This document shows positions 5,598-5,726 of a DNA stretch of 5,726 nucleotides, one piece after another. Positions within the stretch are counted from its first letter, which is position 1, and each line of letters opens with the position of its first letter. The notes beneath the pieces were generated by a model that worked only from the letters and a program-made list of their open reading frames with translations, was not told the DNA's origin and did not search any database. Location: contig JAODMX010000295.1 of the NCBI GenBank assembly GCA_025464735.1, positions 1-5,726 on the forward strand, written 5' to 3'. Origin of the DNA: Frondihabitans sp. GTDB taxonomy: Bacteria; Actinomycetota; Actinomycetes; Actinomycetales; Microbacteriaceae. Both the position numbers and the translations under genes were made by a program.

Positions 5598-5726
5598 TCA
5601 AGCGGCCGCGGGAAGCGACGCCTCGATCAGGGAGACAATCTCGGGCGCGTCCGGCTCCGTGGTCGGACGGAAGCGGTGCACAGAGCCGTCAGGAGTCACG
5701 ACGAACTTCTCGAAGTTCCACTTGAC
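5598..5726 (-). CDS. Glutathione peroxidase-family protein, C-terminal end
   Basis: The gene enters from the right edge and ends with TGA at 5598-5600, leaving 42 residues here. They begin VKWNFEKFVVTPDGSV and continue HRFRPTTEPDAPEI, which is the typical end of thioredoxin-fold glutathione peroxidases. The WNFxKF motif carries the Trp and Asn of the family's catalytic tetrad; the peroxidatic Cys (or Sec) and Gln would be outside the window. Bacterial members usually reduce hydrogen peroxide or lipid peroxides using thioredoxin or a similar thiol, in the cytoplasm. It lies 113 bases upstream of the penicillin-binding protein gene on the same strand, but the hairpin and separate promoter box between them argue for separate transcripts. 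Confidence 0.9.
   Translation of the reverse strand, partial: VKWNFEKFVVTPDGSVHRFRPTTEPDAPEIVSLIEASLPAAA

Overview
The window is GC-rich, uses GTG starts, has G/C-dominated third codon positions, and has several promoter-like TAnnnT boxes 6-7 bases ahead of start codons. This suggests a high-GC actinobacterium, probably of the family Microbacteriaceae. The family placement is an inference from sequence style and protein resemblance; no search was run. The window looks chromosomal: I see no insertion sequence, phage gene, CRISPR array, tRNA or rRNA.

Left part (1-2154). The window opens inside a plus-strand sugar phosphate isomerase/epimerase-type TIM-barrel gene, of which only the last 92 codons are present. 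It converges, with 18 bases between, on a minus-strand ArsB/SLC13-type membrane transporter (300-1451, or to 1475 with an alternative start). Upstream of the transporter is a possible 11-codon leader ORF whose stop overlaps a GTG start of the transporter, in the arrangement of translational coupling. Divergent from it is a 59-codon gene for a small two-helix membrane protein (1541-1720) with a strong ribosome binding site. A small minus-strand gene of unknown function (1808-2044) follows, separated from the previous one by a perfect hairpin.

Middle and right part (2155-5726). A full-length AAT-family amino acid permease closely resembling the L-asparagine permease AnsP (2155-3717) converges, with only six bases between the stops, on a minus-strand class B penicillin-binding protein of the FtsI/PBP2 type (3724-5484). 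The latter has all three transpeptidase motifs but does not sit among division and cell wall (dcw) genes here. Behind it, and running off the window, is the C-terminal end of a glutathione peroxidase-family gene on the same strand.

The genes do not form one pathway. They are mostly single transcription units for uptake or export, cell-wall synthesis and peroxide defence. The most interesting signals are in expression: apparent leaderless promoters, the leader ORF before the transporter, and two mutually exclusive hairpins just inside the permease reading frame. I did not find a convincing undescribed multi-gene system.
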